64,000 bases of DNA, from positions 62,001-126,000 of the forward strand of contig JAOBSW010000526.1 of NCBI GenBank assembly GCA_026214975.1, given 5' to 3'. The notes beneath the pieces are model-generated. The model did not search any database. It was not told where the DNA came from and saw nothing but the letters and a program-made list of their open reading frames with translations. The translations under genes were made by a program, and so were the position numbers. The stretch comes from Gentiana macrophylla (taxonomy: Eukaryota; Streptophyta; Magnoliopsida; Gentianales; Gentianaceae). The first letter of the stretch is position 1. Every line of letters starts with the position of its first letter. This document shows, piece after piece, positions 10,703 through 21,320 of the stretch.

Positions 10703-11353
10703 TAGGGGTGTAAACGAGCCGAGTCGAACCGAGTATTGCTCTAAACGAATCGAGTATTTTAAAATATTATTGAGTACGAGTATTTCGAACTCGAGCTCGA
10801 GCTGAGATTTAAGGAAGTTTTACAAACTCGAGCTGAGCTCGAGTTTTGTATCGAGTTTATCGAGTCTAATAGGTTATGAAATTTAACTCAAAAATAATTT
10901 AAATATCACATGGTAAAAGCAAAAAAATGTCATTTTGCGATGTTTATTATATGAATTTTCTTATTAAAGATGCAAAGAATAATTCATTGAGTCTTAAATT
11001 AGATTATTAATATAAAGTATTTGAAGGACAACAAAAGATATAAAATCATCGAAAACAATAGAATTTGACAACATAATTACAATCATTACAAATATAAAGA
11101 TATATAAACATTTTATAATAATATATATGTATGTATATGTGTATAAATATTCATATATGCTTATATCAATATATATTCGAGCTTGCTCGCGAGTAGTCGA
11201 GTCGAGTATTGCGTTGCTTTCTAGTAGTATCGGCGTTTAATCTTCGAGTCGAGTCGATTTCGAATTCAAACCGATTTTAACCGAGTCGAATCGAGTTTTG
11301 GCTCAGTCGATCTCGAACTAATCACGAGTAGCTCGGCTCGCGTTCTGACCCTA
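10703..11353. mobile_element. hAT-like MITE with CGAG-rich ends
   Basis: The left end TAGGGGTGTAAACGAGCCGAG and the reversed right end TAGGGTCAGAACGCGAGCCGAG form an imperfect terminal inverted repeat of about 20 bp. Flanks GTTCTGCC and GTTCGCGC agree at 5 of 8 positions, consistent with an aged 8-bp hAT-type duplication. Both ends are rich in CGAG/CTCG units (10720-10870 and 11175-11340), and the middle is AT-rich and non-coding. No transposase ORF is present. Confidence 0.6.
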
Positions 11354-11389
11354 GTTCGCGCCCTTAGGGTTAGGGTGGAGCTCAGGCCC

Positions 11390-12860
11390 TTTATGTTTAT
11401 ATTTTGCCATCTTTATTTATTGTTTGATTAATGTGGGGTGACACGTGACCGTCTTATCGGGACCGTCGATATTGGTTACCTAAGTGGGGCATTTATATAT
11501 GATGTAGTCATATAATTTGGACCGATTTAATTTAAATTTCTCATATAATTCCGTGATTGAGAAATCTTATTAAATCACAAGAGAATCATATATGGATTAA
11601 CCTTAATCTGAAGTGATTGCTGAGGCCTTTGCTTGTTTTAAGATAGGGTTTGATGTGTTCGTTAAGGATTGCTAAGAGGCGCGGTCGAATCACTTTCACG
11701 TTGGCACTATTGCGGAATGAGTGAGAGAGTGTGTGTCTCACGAAATGAAATCAATTCCTTCAATGGGAAGTAGAAAGATAATCCCTTATTTGTTGATCCT
11801 AGAAAGCGATCGATCGGCCGAGTTCGTATTGGTTATGAACTAATTGATCACTAGTGGGTTAATGGTAAATAAGGATAAGATGTAATGAAGAAGGTTTACG
11901 GAAATAATCCCGCCGTTACGGATAGTCTATGGAGGGTTAGTCTACATGTAATGATTATATCAATGGACACTTATTGACTCGACTTTACGAGAATAAGTTA
12001 TATCTATAATCGATAGAGTTCATTTCGGATTTATGGTGGCGTAATTCGGAATTAATAAGTTGAGTAGAAATGTTACATTCGATGAATATTTTATTCAATT
12101 TATTGTAGCTCGATTATAGTCCATGGTCCCAGGTTTGGCTCCTAACAAGCAAGTGAGTGAATTTCGTATTTTGGAACCTCGAGAATAAATTAAATAGTTG
12201 GTCAATTTAATTAATATGCAAATATTATTTATTTGGTAAATAATATGTAAAATAAATAAAATATTTTCTATTATCCCAAATGGCATAAAAATGACCCATA
12301 TTATTTGATTTTGGGAAAAGAAATTTTCTCCTAATTAATTATAATGTAATTATTTATGTGTTAAATAATTATAAATAAGAAATTAGTTTTCTTATTGGAT
12401 AAATAGGAAATTTGTTTTCCTATTGGATAAATGTTTTATTTTTCTAAAAGGAAAAGATAAATTTGTGTGTAAAATATAAACTCCCAAATTATTAGTTATT
12501 ATCCTATATAAAGAGAGTTTCTCCCAACACAAAATGGGTAACAATCCAACGCCATTTTTCATAAAAAGGGACGCCACCTTTTGGAAAAACAAAGGGGGAA
12601 ATTTTGTTTTTCTTTGTCTTGGCCGATTTTGGAGAAGAAAAACTAGTGTTTTTCTAAAGCATATTCGAGGAGGTTCTCTTATGAGGATCGGCGCCCACGA
12701 TTAAATCGTCGCTTGAAGATACAATCCGGAAGATCACGGCTTCTCTCTGGTTGGGTAAATCTATTAACTTTCATGTAAATTATTAATTATTATGTGAATC
12801 ATATTAAAATCGAAAAACGAATTTTAATTCATAGCTTCCGCTGTGCATGATCGAGTGTCT
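11390..12860 (+). repeat. diverged long LTR, related to the LTRs at 51380 and 58811 but inverted
   Basis: Several blocks are the reverse complement of the long LTRs further right. GGGGCATTTATATATGAT (11486-11503) matches the complement at 52902-52919, ATGATTATATCAATGGAC (11951-11968) matches near 52397, and GGTAAATAAGGATAAG (about 11866) matches near 52490. The order of blocks is conserved. The ends are not clear, and no second LTR or interior is attached. I infer a solo or truncated LTR from a related but different subfamily, perhaps itself hit by the MITE at 10703. Confidence 0.65.
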
Positions 12861-14584
12861 CGATCGGTGCTTGATATACTACTTTTATATGATTAAATAT
12901 ACGTTATATTATTATGTTTTATCAACGAATTCAATATAAAATATATGAAATTATGATATAAATAGTATGAAATGTTAATCTTTATAGTTTAGAGTAGTTA
13001 GTAGTAAAACTTAGTAATAATAATGAAAAGTTATCATTTTGTACCGATTTTAGTAAATCGAATGTAAAGTGTCGATTTACGTGGGTATTTGTGGTATTTT
13101 ATTGCGGATGTATAGCGAAGACCCGAGAATCGACATTTTGAAGTATAATCATATCTCTGAAAGGATTTAGAGAATGTCACGAGCTTAAGTGGTCAATCGA
13201 AGTGCTTAAGCGGTCAAGTGGTCAATCGAAGTGGACAAGTGGCTAATCGATTCGATTTAGTGGTAATCGAGAAATATCTTCGACAAATGAATGGCTCATC
13301 AAAACGACATTTTCTGAAGAAGAGTCCTTCATGAAAGTTGTAGATTTTTCCGAGAGCTTTCCGATGCCTCTAGAATCATGTTGTTTGGAGATCCAGAACT
13401 CGAGATATGAATTTTAGAAATTTTATTTCAAATTATATATTTTATATCCGGAAATTGGAAATTAAGGGGAGATGAATGTGATGATTACACCGGCCCAGTC
13501 CGGCTATGACCCGGCTCGGTCCGGCCTCAATCCAAATTTCTATATAAGGAGCATCAGTGCAGAGCCAGAAGAATGTACCAATATATATATACATATATAG
13601 CATATATATATATATCTCCTCCTTCTTATTTTCTTTTTATTTTAGTAGTTGTAAATAGGCCTTATGCCAAAAATAATAATATCGTAGTATTGTTGTAATG
13701 CTCGGGAAATTATCAGAAGTTCGGTGTTGTTGAATCGTTGTAATATCCGGAAGAATACGACCTACGATTCAAAGCATTTGTAATCGGGTAAAATTTCTAA
13801 AGTATTTACGTTTGTTATGTTTGTTTTATCTTTTAGTCGTTATAATGTTTTTAGGCTAAATCTAATAACTAGCCAAAGTTATGTAATCGTTTTATTTCGA
13901 TCTTTTGGTAAAGGAATCTTTGTCTAAGTAAAATTTTACTAAAATTAAGTTAATTGAATCTTTTTCTATTTTGCAACGTATTGATAATATTCGGATTGAC
14001 GTAATTAACCAAGATGAATCGCAACATATAACCTAACGATGAACTGACCAGAGAAGTTATGATATGAGATAAAAGATAGAAAAACCGGAGGGTAAAATTG
14101 GCCGTCTTGGCGTGACAAGCGGAATCCTATTTCTACCCGGGGCGATTTGTCTTGGGAAAGATGAATCTTATTAAATTTGTGCTCAAGATCGTAATATTGT
14201 TAAAATCAACGGTTTAATTGAAACTAACACCGGAAAGTTAAATCGATCCGCCGACAACCGGAGCTTTTTGAATAACATCGGCCGTCGACAAAGCGGAATA
14301 ACCTCTTTTATCCGGGGTAGATTTGTACTGTACTGTTCGAGACTAACCGAGATTAGCATGGGGCGGTTGTGGAGATTAAGCGATGACAATTTGACATATG
14401 ACAATTTCATACGCTCGTGTGAGGAGGAATTGTTAACCTCGAGGAGTGCACCGTTTCATTTACTCAATTGGACCTAATATAAAAGGAAAGATCGAGCACA
14501 TTCCGTTTCTTGAAAAGATCGTATAAATCAATTATATAAACTTTGGCTAGTTCTATAAAATTATACATCTAGTCTATTATTATA

Positions 14585-14644
<60 letters not shown>

Positions 14645-14897
14645 CAATCCATGTACATCTATATATATTTATATATCTATATATATTATATTAGAATAAC
14701 TTTTAAATTACGCATTTACTTTATGTTAAGTAGAATAGTAGTGTCTGTGTTATAAAATTACGGTTTAGATCGAGTTAATAACTTGACTCTTTGGTGTTTA
14801 ACCACACTTAAAAGAATTACCACGTTTCCACGAGGATTCGACACTCGACTCACCACACTAGCACTATGATTTGACCCGGTACTTTGCTGCGGTAAGA
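12861..14897. repeat. probable gypsy-type LTR remnant
   Basis: No coding sequence. Features recall long plant gypsy LTRs: a TATATAAGG box near 13542, a stretch near 13330-13420 with the 'GAAAGTTGTAGAT...AGAGCTTTCCGATG' pattern seen in such LTRs, and a right end (14820-14890) with an ACGAGGATTCGACACTCGACT string close to where such LTRs end. A related but not identical pattern occurs at 34080-34160. The boundaries and family are uncertain. Confidence 0.4.
14588..14641. repeat. (AT)n microsatellite
   Basis: About 27 uninterrupted AT units. Confidence 0.95.
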
Positions 14898-16500
14898 TTA
14901 TATAGCACTAGAAAGCGTCCGTCGATCTTTGAATCGGATCGATGATCCAATTATGGATCGGATCGGATTCGGTTTTTGTATATCCAACACATAGCCAATT
15001 TCGTTAAGGCATTGGTAAGTTTCATTGCCTACTATCTTGTTTAAATCCATAAAGGGACTTAACAAGCTTACACATTTGATTTTCTTGGTTTGATAGCCTT
15101 GAGGTGGCCTCATATACACCTCTTCATGTAAATTTTCATGAAGAAAGGCATTATTTACATCAAGTTGATGTAAGAACATGTTTTTAAATTTCTTTGCATT
15201 GCAAGAAGAGTTTTGGTGGTTGTAACTTTAGCTACCGGGGGGGGCGGAATTCTTCATAGTCTCTGCCAAAGGTTTGTGTGTGCCCGTTTGGGACCAACCT
15301 GGCTTGGTATCTTTCGATGGATCCACCAGCCTTATGTTTTACATTGTAAACCCATTTACACCCTGTTGGCTTATTGCCAGGAGGAAGATCCATTATCTGC
15401 CATGTCATTGTAGCTTATAAGGCATCAATTTCTTTTTGCATAGCCTCTCTCCATTCAGAATGTAGGACATCTTGATTAGAAGTTTATGGTTCTTTGATTG
15501 TATCTGGAGAGAACAAACTTTTCGTGTGAATCAAAAAGGTTTGTATAGCTCAAATTGTCTTGAAAAGTGTGTGTAGTATCAGTAGATACTTTATTGCACA
15601 CATACTTATGTAGATAACTAGGTGTTTGTCTTTATGCAGTATGATCTTCTCTGATGTTTCAGTTATCGAGAAGGTTGTGAATGATCTTGTTGTAAACACT
15701 AAAACAACTTGGTTTACGATGCATGCTCTCGTGAATTGACTATTTTGTGGAACAATATTAGGTTAAGCAAAATCACAGGGCAAGGTAAACAAGGATCACT
15801 TGTTTCATTTTCCTGTGCTTTGTCTAAGTAAGGAAAAACTAGTTCATGAAACATAACATTTCGGGAGATAAGGATGTCTCTGTGTTTAGATCAAGTAAGG
15901 GATACCCTTTAGTATAAGTAGCTTGTCCTATATTAAGACAAGTTCTCACCCTAGAATCACACTTTGGATTGTTACTCTGTAAAGTGGCAGCAAAAAAAGA
16001 CACCCAAAAACCTTCAAATTTGTGTACACAAGCTCAGAATTATGAAGAATGTGAAGAGGTGTTTTGCTGTTTAATAGAGGAGTAGGAGTTATATCTATCA
16101 CTCTAGCAGACTGGAAAACACAAAACCCATTAAGGAGTAGGCAAACCTGACTGAATCTTGAAAGCTCGAGCCATATTTAAAATGTGTTGATGTTTTTTTT
16201 CTACTATCCCATTTTGTTCATCTGTGTGCCCTCAACTAGATTGGTGTTGAAATCCCTTATTAGCATTAAATTGTGCCATTTGAATTCAAGACCATTGTCA
16301 CTTCTAATTATCTTAATCGTCTTATTAAACTGAGTCTGATCATAATTGAAGAAATAAATGATCAAGGACCTTACTTCTGATTTCCCTTCATGAGCTATAT
16401 CCATGTATATCTACGTTTGTCATCAACTATAGACAAAAAGTAATTTTGGCCATGAACAGTGGGAAACTTATATGCTCCCCAACTATCCATATGAATTATA
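14898..16500 (-). pseudogene. copia pol remnant (RT N-terminus and integrase), left part
   Basis: Minus-strand pieces include RT ([20 protein letters not shown], then RPPQGYQTKK at 14990-15179), the preceding RT start near 15300-15420, and an integrase fragment at 16204-16404 (KTIKIIRSDNGLEF, second catalytic Asp). Just left of 16500 the frame reads WGAYKFPTVHG, then NYFLSIVDD, the first integrase Asp region. The RT palm and RNase H are missing to the left, where gypsy-like sequence begins. Upstream parts continue after the CACTA insertion at 24275. Stops are many. Confidence 0.75.
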
Positions 16501-16990
16501 CACTACAAGAAATCTGCATTTTTATGGCGTGCATTGCGTGCCATAATTTAGGTTTTATGGCGTGGATGAGCACGCCGTTAAATCCCGCGTCGTAAAACTT
16601 AAAAAAACATGACATGCATACGCGTGCCGTAAAACCTCTTTTTTGCGCCATTACATGTTGCCCGTTAAAATAAGCTGGACTGAATTATGGCGTGCATTTG
16701 CGCGCCTTAAAAGGATCATTCGTTTATGGCATGCGGTTTACGCCATAAAATGATTCCCGCCAAATAAATCATGGCGTGCTTTTTGCGCCTAAAAATATTC
16801 TACCTCCGCCATATGAATCATGGCGTGCTTTTGCAAGCCATAAAAAAGTCTAATGAACGCCATTAAATGCTTCCGCCAACATTATATCTCGAATTATGGC
16901 ATTCAATGCATGCCATAAACTCATTCCCGCCAATAGAAATACAATGTCACAACATGCTTTGCACGTCTTAAATTATTTATCGTCTATAAA
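16501..16990. repeat. CACTA left end with subterminal palindromic repeats
   Basis: The TIR is followed by about eight variants of the unit TTATGGCGTGC(N)TGCGCGCCATAAA, in both orientations. In known CACTA elements such subterminal repeats bind the TNPA-type protein. Confidence 0.82.
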
Positions 16991-17234
16991 ATGATTATTA
17001 TTATTCTAAATTAAGTGTAATCAACACACCAATTTCACAATAATATAATTCTAAATGCACATCATAAGCGATAACATCCTATCATAAATCAATAACGACA
17101 ACATCCATTATAACAATTCAAATCCACCACAAATACTATCTCAAAACAAGTCAAACAAAATGTCATGCTCATGTAAAATATTCTACAAGATCCTTCCGTG
17201 AAAACAATAAGTTGATACAAACTCCAAAACTTAC

Positions 17235-17417
17235 TTCAAAACCAACCATCAATTGCTTCCCCAACATGAGCAGATAACCTAGATAGCCATCCAGTAGCAA
17301 CAAGCTCTCCATGTTTATGCTTAGGTGGATTAGGCTTTCTCCTCTTGGCCTTCCATCCCCGTTCGCATTCTCATCCTTAAAACTCGTGTCATCCTCAACC
17401 AGATTACCTACATTGTA
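17235..17417 (-). pseudogene. captured exon fragment of a CDK-like Ser/Thr kinase (CRK9/IBS1 type)
   Basis: The reverse-strand frame reads KRRKPNPPKHKH then GELVATGWLSRLSAHVGEAI then DGWF. This resembles the conserved block just before the kinase domain in plant At1g54610/IBS1-type kinases (consensus roughly GExVAAGWPxWLxxVAGEAIxGWVP). The kinase domain itself is absent. The fragment ends at a GTAAG donor-like site (17230-17234) and sits directly against the SLU7-derived exon at 17418 with almost no spacer, which suggests a fused capture. Recognition rests on one short block, so the gene assignment is moderate. Confidence 0.5.
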
Positions 17418-17505
17418 TTAAGCTGACCTTTTTCAAATGCTTCCCAAGCATGAATATTAAACTGCTTGAACTCCAAAGCTTGACCACTTGATCGATTCTA
17501 TCTCC
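17418..17505 (-). pseudogene. SLU7: captured SLU7 exon (third captured exon)
   Basis: After an acceptor (TATATAG) the frame reads SGQALEFKQFNIHAWEAFEK then GQ, matching the conserved SLU7 segment that follows the MREDPLPD exon. The first few codons are damaged, and the frame then runs LNTM and stops, where foreign sequence begins. SLU7 is a second-step pre-mRNA splicing factor. This piece shows the capture ended inside the gene. Confidence 0.8.
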
Positions 17506-17589
17506 CTATATAACATGTCAAAAGAAAAGATAACAGAATCACAACCTATACACGGATCTCCACTCTCATGGAAGTCTAAGCATACTTAC

Positions 17590-17725
17590 AATATAGAACT
17601 TTTCATTTGGGTCAACATCAGGCAAAGGATCTTCACGCATAGACCGTGTTTTGGGGTCATAGTAGGCAGATTTGACGTCCAGATTGAACAGATACTTTGC
17701 TGTATCTTTTCAGATATGAAGGTTC
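17590..17725 (-). pseudogene. SLU7: captured SLU7 exon (second captured exon)
   Basis: Between an acceptor (GGTTAG, before 17725) and a donor (GTAAGTATG, 17589 leftward) the frame reads [20 protein letters not shown] then [17 protein letters not shown]. This is nearly the conserved central SLU7 signature. A TGA-type stop sits near its start. Introns on both sides are retained, so the capture was at DNA level and not via mRNA. Confidence 0.88.
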
Positions 17726-17948
17726 CTAACCACCAAAACAACAAACAATTGTAAGACAATATAAATGGAATATATATGGATGAAGACAAGAAAAACAGAC
17801 ATTATAGAACTTGAAGTGGCTGACAACAGACCTAAGAACCTAAGTCATAGTAACAAGATATACTGTCATAGAATTAGAGTTTTATCATTCATAACACACA
17901 AAAAAAGATAATTCTCAAAACATAAATTTTGTTTATAAAGTGTTTTAC

Positions 17949-18349
17949 CTAACAGTTCCAGTACTCCCCCCACCGGTAGTTCGCACACGCTTCTCAACCT
18001 TAGCAAAGTCCATCTGCTTGCTCTTATCAACTTTAACTTCATCTACTTTCATAGCATCTTCGAAATCCTCGTCATCACTATCCCTGCCTTCTTGATTCAT
18101 TCTTCCAGTTTTTTGAGCTGTTCTTCCTTCATAAATTTCTTTCTTGCTTCATCTCTAGCCTCATACCTCTCAATGACCAGAGCATAGGTGGCTGTGTCAT
18201 AACCTTTGTAGTGATCCCGTTTACCTTCATAATCAAGCTCGAAAGTTTCTATCATTTCATCAGGGGCGATGCCTTTTCAAGTCCACTTAGCAACAATTTT
18301 CCTAGGTCTGTCCATGCATGACTTCGCAGTATGTGTCGCAGCTCCACAA
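17949..18349 (-). pseudogene. SLU7: captured SLU7 exon with the zinc knuckle (first captured exon)
   Basis: It begins after a TTTTTGCAG acceptor and ends at CTGTTAG before GTAAAAC. It encodes the second half of the SLU7 CCHC knuckle (CGAATHTAKSC), then MDRPRKIVAKWT, an in-frame stop, KGIAPDEMIETFELDYEGKR, then YEARDEARKKF and EEQLKKLEE, and after a frame change KVDKSKQMDFAKVEKRVRTT. SLU7 is normally over 500 residues, and only its N-terminal middle is here. The stop and the frameshift make it non-coding, although the sequence is still close to the family. Confidence 0.9.
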
Positions 18350-19353
18350 CTGCAAAAATCAAATGTCAAATGAGCAAATTTTTAATATTACTGATCATAC
18401 AACAATGGAGCCAATTTCTGCCCTTGTATACTAGTCATTCATTGAACAATAATAACCACCTACGGATACCACGTGAATTCCATCCAGATACTTTTTAGAT
18501 CATAAGAAAAATTAATAATCTACAAGTTGTAGCTTCATTGTAGGATAGTTTAATAAAATCCCATATCATCATATTTTTATTCTTTCCATACAAAACAGTG
18601 AACAGAATACAAGCAACAACTAATTCAAAAAAAAGCTCAAAACTGAGTTAACAGATTTAATTAACTTTATAGGGTCTTAAAAGAAACCAGAAGATTCCTA
18701 AGAAGAGATTCAAAAGAACCCTCAAGTATGGAAAGCTCTGCTCTTTAAACAAAATGACCTGAACAGAGTTGAAGATTTTATTCATGAATGCCACCTTACA
18801 TGATTTCTGACACTAAGCAGATGCACGATACCCGTTTTAGTTTATCATACAAGATCCAGATACTTCAAAATCTAACATTGAGAGTTAGCAGACACTTGCA
18901 GATAAAATTTAGGTATTCAAGCCATATAACATTCGGATCCTTTTTTACCGTACGCCCTTTAAACATTACACGCCACAAGAACATGGGATGTGACATCACG
19001 TACACACCCAATGATCCCACATATAAATGAATTGGATAGAGGGAGACGATCCCATGGGGCCATATCTACCCACTATCGGCCTTTTGAGGTAGCAAGCCCC
19101 AATACTTATATTATATTATACAAAAATCAACCTCCAAATTATTAGGATTTAAATAATCACACCATGAATATTTGAAAATCAAAAAATAACCACATAAAGC
19201 AAAATCTTTATCAGGGAAAATAGTTCAAGAATTAACACGCTGTACTGCTTAACCCACATACGAGTAAACACCTTACTGCTTTGATTTCACTCATCTTAAT
19301 TTCTCGGTGAGGAGGCAATTCCTCAACAAATAAAATTGCAGAAAGTGACTTAC
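18350..19353. other. CACTA interior, intron-like or filler, no exon recognised
   Basis: AT-rich sequence between captured clusters. The 80-residue ORF at 18788-19030 has no family signature. Confidence 0.5.
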
Positions 19354-19480
19354 CGTGAGAATTTTCCATCCACCAACTTAAATCGTCCAATGTTCTAGGT
19401 CCAAATGGGGCTGCCCTCCCATATCTGGAAAGCATAGCAGAAGGCATCAATGAAAGTTTCTCAATGATTTTCTTTTTTTC
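19354..19480 (-). pseudogene. captured exon of an unidentified gene
   Basis: A 127-bp segment lies between a good acceptor (CACTTTCCAG) and a good donor (GTAAGTCAC). It is open and reads KIIEKLSLMPSAMLSRYGRA then APFGPRTLDDLSWWMENSHG. I do not recognise the family. It directly follows the BRWD-like exon in the minus-strand direction, but the sequence does not look like the next BRWD exon, so it may come from another gene. Confidence 0.5.
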
Positions 19481-19532
19481 CTGGAAAGTGGAAGGGGGAA
19501 GGGGGAGGGGGAGAATGAAGCAAGGGACATAC

Positions 19533-19613
19533 ATCCCACAAAATTGTTTTCCCGTCATATCCAGCACTCATAGCAATGCTGGGGTTGAAAGGATGGACAT
19601 CCAAAACATATGT
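19533..19613 (-). pseudogene. captured WD40 exon of a BRWD/PHIP-type bromodomain-WD protein
   Basis: The 81-bp exon (27 codons) has an acceptor TTCTTTCAG and a donor GTATGT. It reads TYVLDVHPFNPSIAMSAGYD then GKTILWD, which is essentially the conserved WD repeat of plant BRWD/PHIP-like proteins (HPFNPRIAMSAGYDGKTIVWD in the family). It is open and closely conserved. Only this single exon was recognised. Confidence 0.78.
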
Positions 19614-20597
19614 CTGAAAGAACATAAATGCAAAAGATTAGATATGACCTGTCAAAAGTCTTTAAAGAGGAGTTCTAGAATTTCTCACCAATGTACTATG
19701 TTTTACAAAATAATAGCAAAACCAATGATTTACATTCTCACGGAAGAATATTACACTATGTTACTAGCATGTTTGCTTCCGATAAAAAAGAATAATCCTA
19801 TTTGCCAGAATCCTAAGCAACTTGCTACCATGAAACACTTGCCAAAACCAACTCTGCACAAAGTGCAATACCACAGAAAATACCGACTCTGCACAAAGTG
19901 CAATACCTCATCGGAACATAAGACACCACAGAAAATTTATCCGGAAAAAGAAAGAGAAGCTGAGGGTACGTACCGGAAGTGTTGAGTTATGATACGGAAG
20001 AGAAAAGCCGTAAAATCAATATCAGAGGAAACTTCCTAGCAGCTGCTTTCTTATGTCCGTACCTTAGCACATCTGTTATTCTATGCACATGCAAACAAAA
20101 CATCATTATTAATATCATCACAACACTTGGCGGTCATGAAATTGAAGGACGTCGGACTTTTTCGGCATAACTCAATGATAAAAAAAAGTTGTTGTAGGGG
20201 TAGGGATATACCATAGAAATAGGGGAATTAAGGATATACCACCTAATATACCAACCATATTTACTGCATCTTCATTTCATAATGCCAAGAAAATAAAAGA
20301 CTGCATTAAACTAACATAGAAACAGGGGAATTAGGGATATACATACAAGTCATTTGTCCATAGAAAACTACTTAAAGAAAAACTAGTACTAAGCCTTACT
20401 CGAAGACAGAAACTTCACTTAACATTTTCACAACTAATTCACCCCAGTTATTCCTAATCAGAACATAGAACATATGCAAAAGGTTACCATACACCAGCAA
20501 ACTATTACATATGAAACATCTAGAGACGAACATCAGACCATGAATCAGAATCTTTAATCCAAACCCTATGATTTGGGAAACTCGTCAATTAATATCT

Positions 20598-21008
20598 TCA
20601 ACAAAAACCAGAAGGAAGTAGCTGTTTGATAAAGGCTCCCGCTACAGCCGGTATAACGGTTGGCGTCTTGATAAAGAAGAAAAGTGCCAAATATAGCAAC
20701 CCCAAAAACATAAACTCAGAATGACGAACCAAAGACGATAATACACGCCTCTGCATCGTAATGGCTGTAATGAGTTTCTTCTGACGGTGAAAGCACTTTT
20801 CGATCAATTCTTGACTAGGAGGCTGGGTCTTGTTCAATTTTCTTTCATTAATGCAGAGTAAAAGATGCATAAAAAAGATAAAGGGATTCAGTAAGATACC
20901 AAAAGCACTGCCCACAGCAAATGAGATCAAGATCTCATGATTCAGCGGGAATGGTAAGCCGCCCTTGATGTTTGGGATCTTGAGCAGTGATTCTGCTATG
21001 GTGAATTT
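20598..21008 (-). pseudogene. captured terminal exon of an unidentified membrane protein
   Basis: After a TTGTCTTAG acceptor the frame is open for 136 codons to a natural stop: IPNIKGGLPFPLNHE, a hydrophobic segment (ILISFAVGSAFGILLNPFIF), a basic/polar stretch (KCFHRQKKLITAITMQRRV), a second hydrophobic segment (FLGLLYLALFFF) and the end QLLPSGFC. Two membrane spans are likely. I do not recognise the family. This is the longest undamaged exon in the CACTA element. Confidence 0.55.
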
Positions 21009-21100
21009 CTAAGACAATAGTTTTGTCTTCAATCACTAAACCGAGGAATGCGTTTTAGTGATTCCGTAAACCGAGGAGTTTGAGGATAAATTTGCTATGG

Positions 21101-21320
21101 TCTATCAGGTTTACAAGAATTGTATAAATGCACAGATGATTTTCTCAAATTGCCATTGACCATGGAAGCTCTCTTTTGTAAACAAAAGGTGAAATGGTTT
21201 GATGAATTACTGGAAAAATCAGTCGAACTTCTTGATAAATTTGGTATTGCAAAGGAAATGGTATCAAACATAACAGGTTTTGACATGCATGTGTTCGCTT
21301 CTAAAATTACACAAGTGTAA
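21101..21320 (+). pseudogene. captured fragment of a DUF241 family protein
   Basis: The plus-strand frame reads LSGLQELYKCTDDFLKLPLT, then EALFCKQKVKWFDELLEKSV and ELLDKFGIAKEMVSNI. It matches the N-terminal pattern of the plant-specific DUF241 family (LxxLxxLYxCxDDxLxLxxT, then EExLDxSLxLLD). It is opposite in orientation to the other captured pieces and ends in a stop at 21318-21320. The rest of the usual domain (about 250 residues) is absent. Confidence 0.65.

Larger units (their letters stand above)
17235..18349 (-). other. captured gene cluster 1: SLU7 exons joined to a kinase fragment
   Basis: Three SLU7 exons in native order and orientation with two introns, followed without an intron by the kinase-like block. 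In the minus-strand direction this reads as a chimeric transcription unit, and one spliced RNA is possible in principle. Stops in both parts argue against a protein. Confidence 0.7.

Noticed and set aside
12095..12592. Reverse-strand ORFs within the diverged LTR
   Set aside because: AT-rich chance frames inside a non-coding repeat.
14183..14477. Overlapping ORFs on both strands in the LTR-like region
   Set aside because: No family signature, inside probable LTR sequence; chance ORFs.
16501..16990. CRISPR-like array because of short repeated units
   Set aside because: The repeats are irregular palindromes in both orientations at a CACTA terminus of a plant genome; no spacers of constant length.
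19464..19985. 173-residue plus-strand ORF
   Set aside because: It runs antisense across the WD40 exon and intron sequence and has no recognisable domain.
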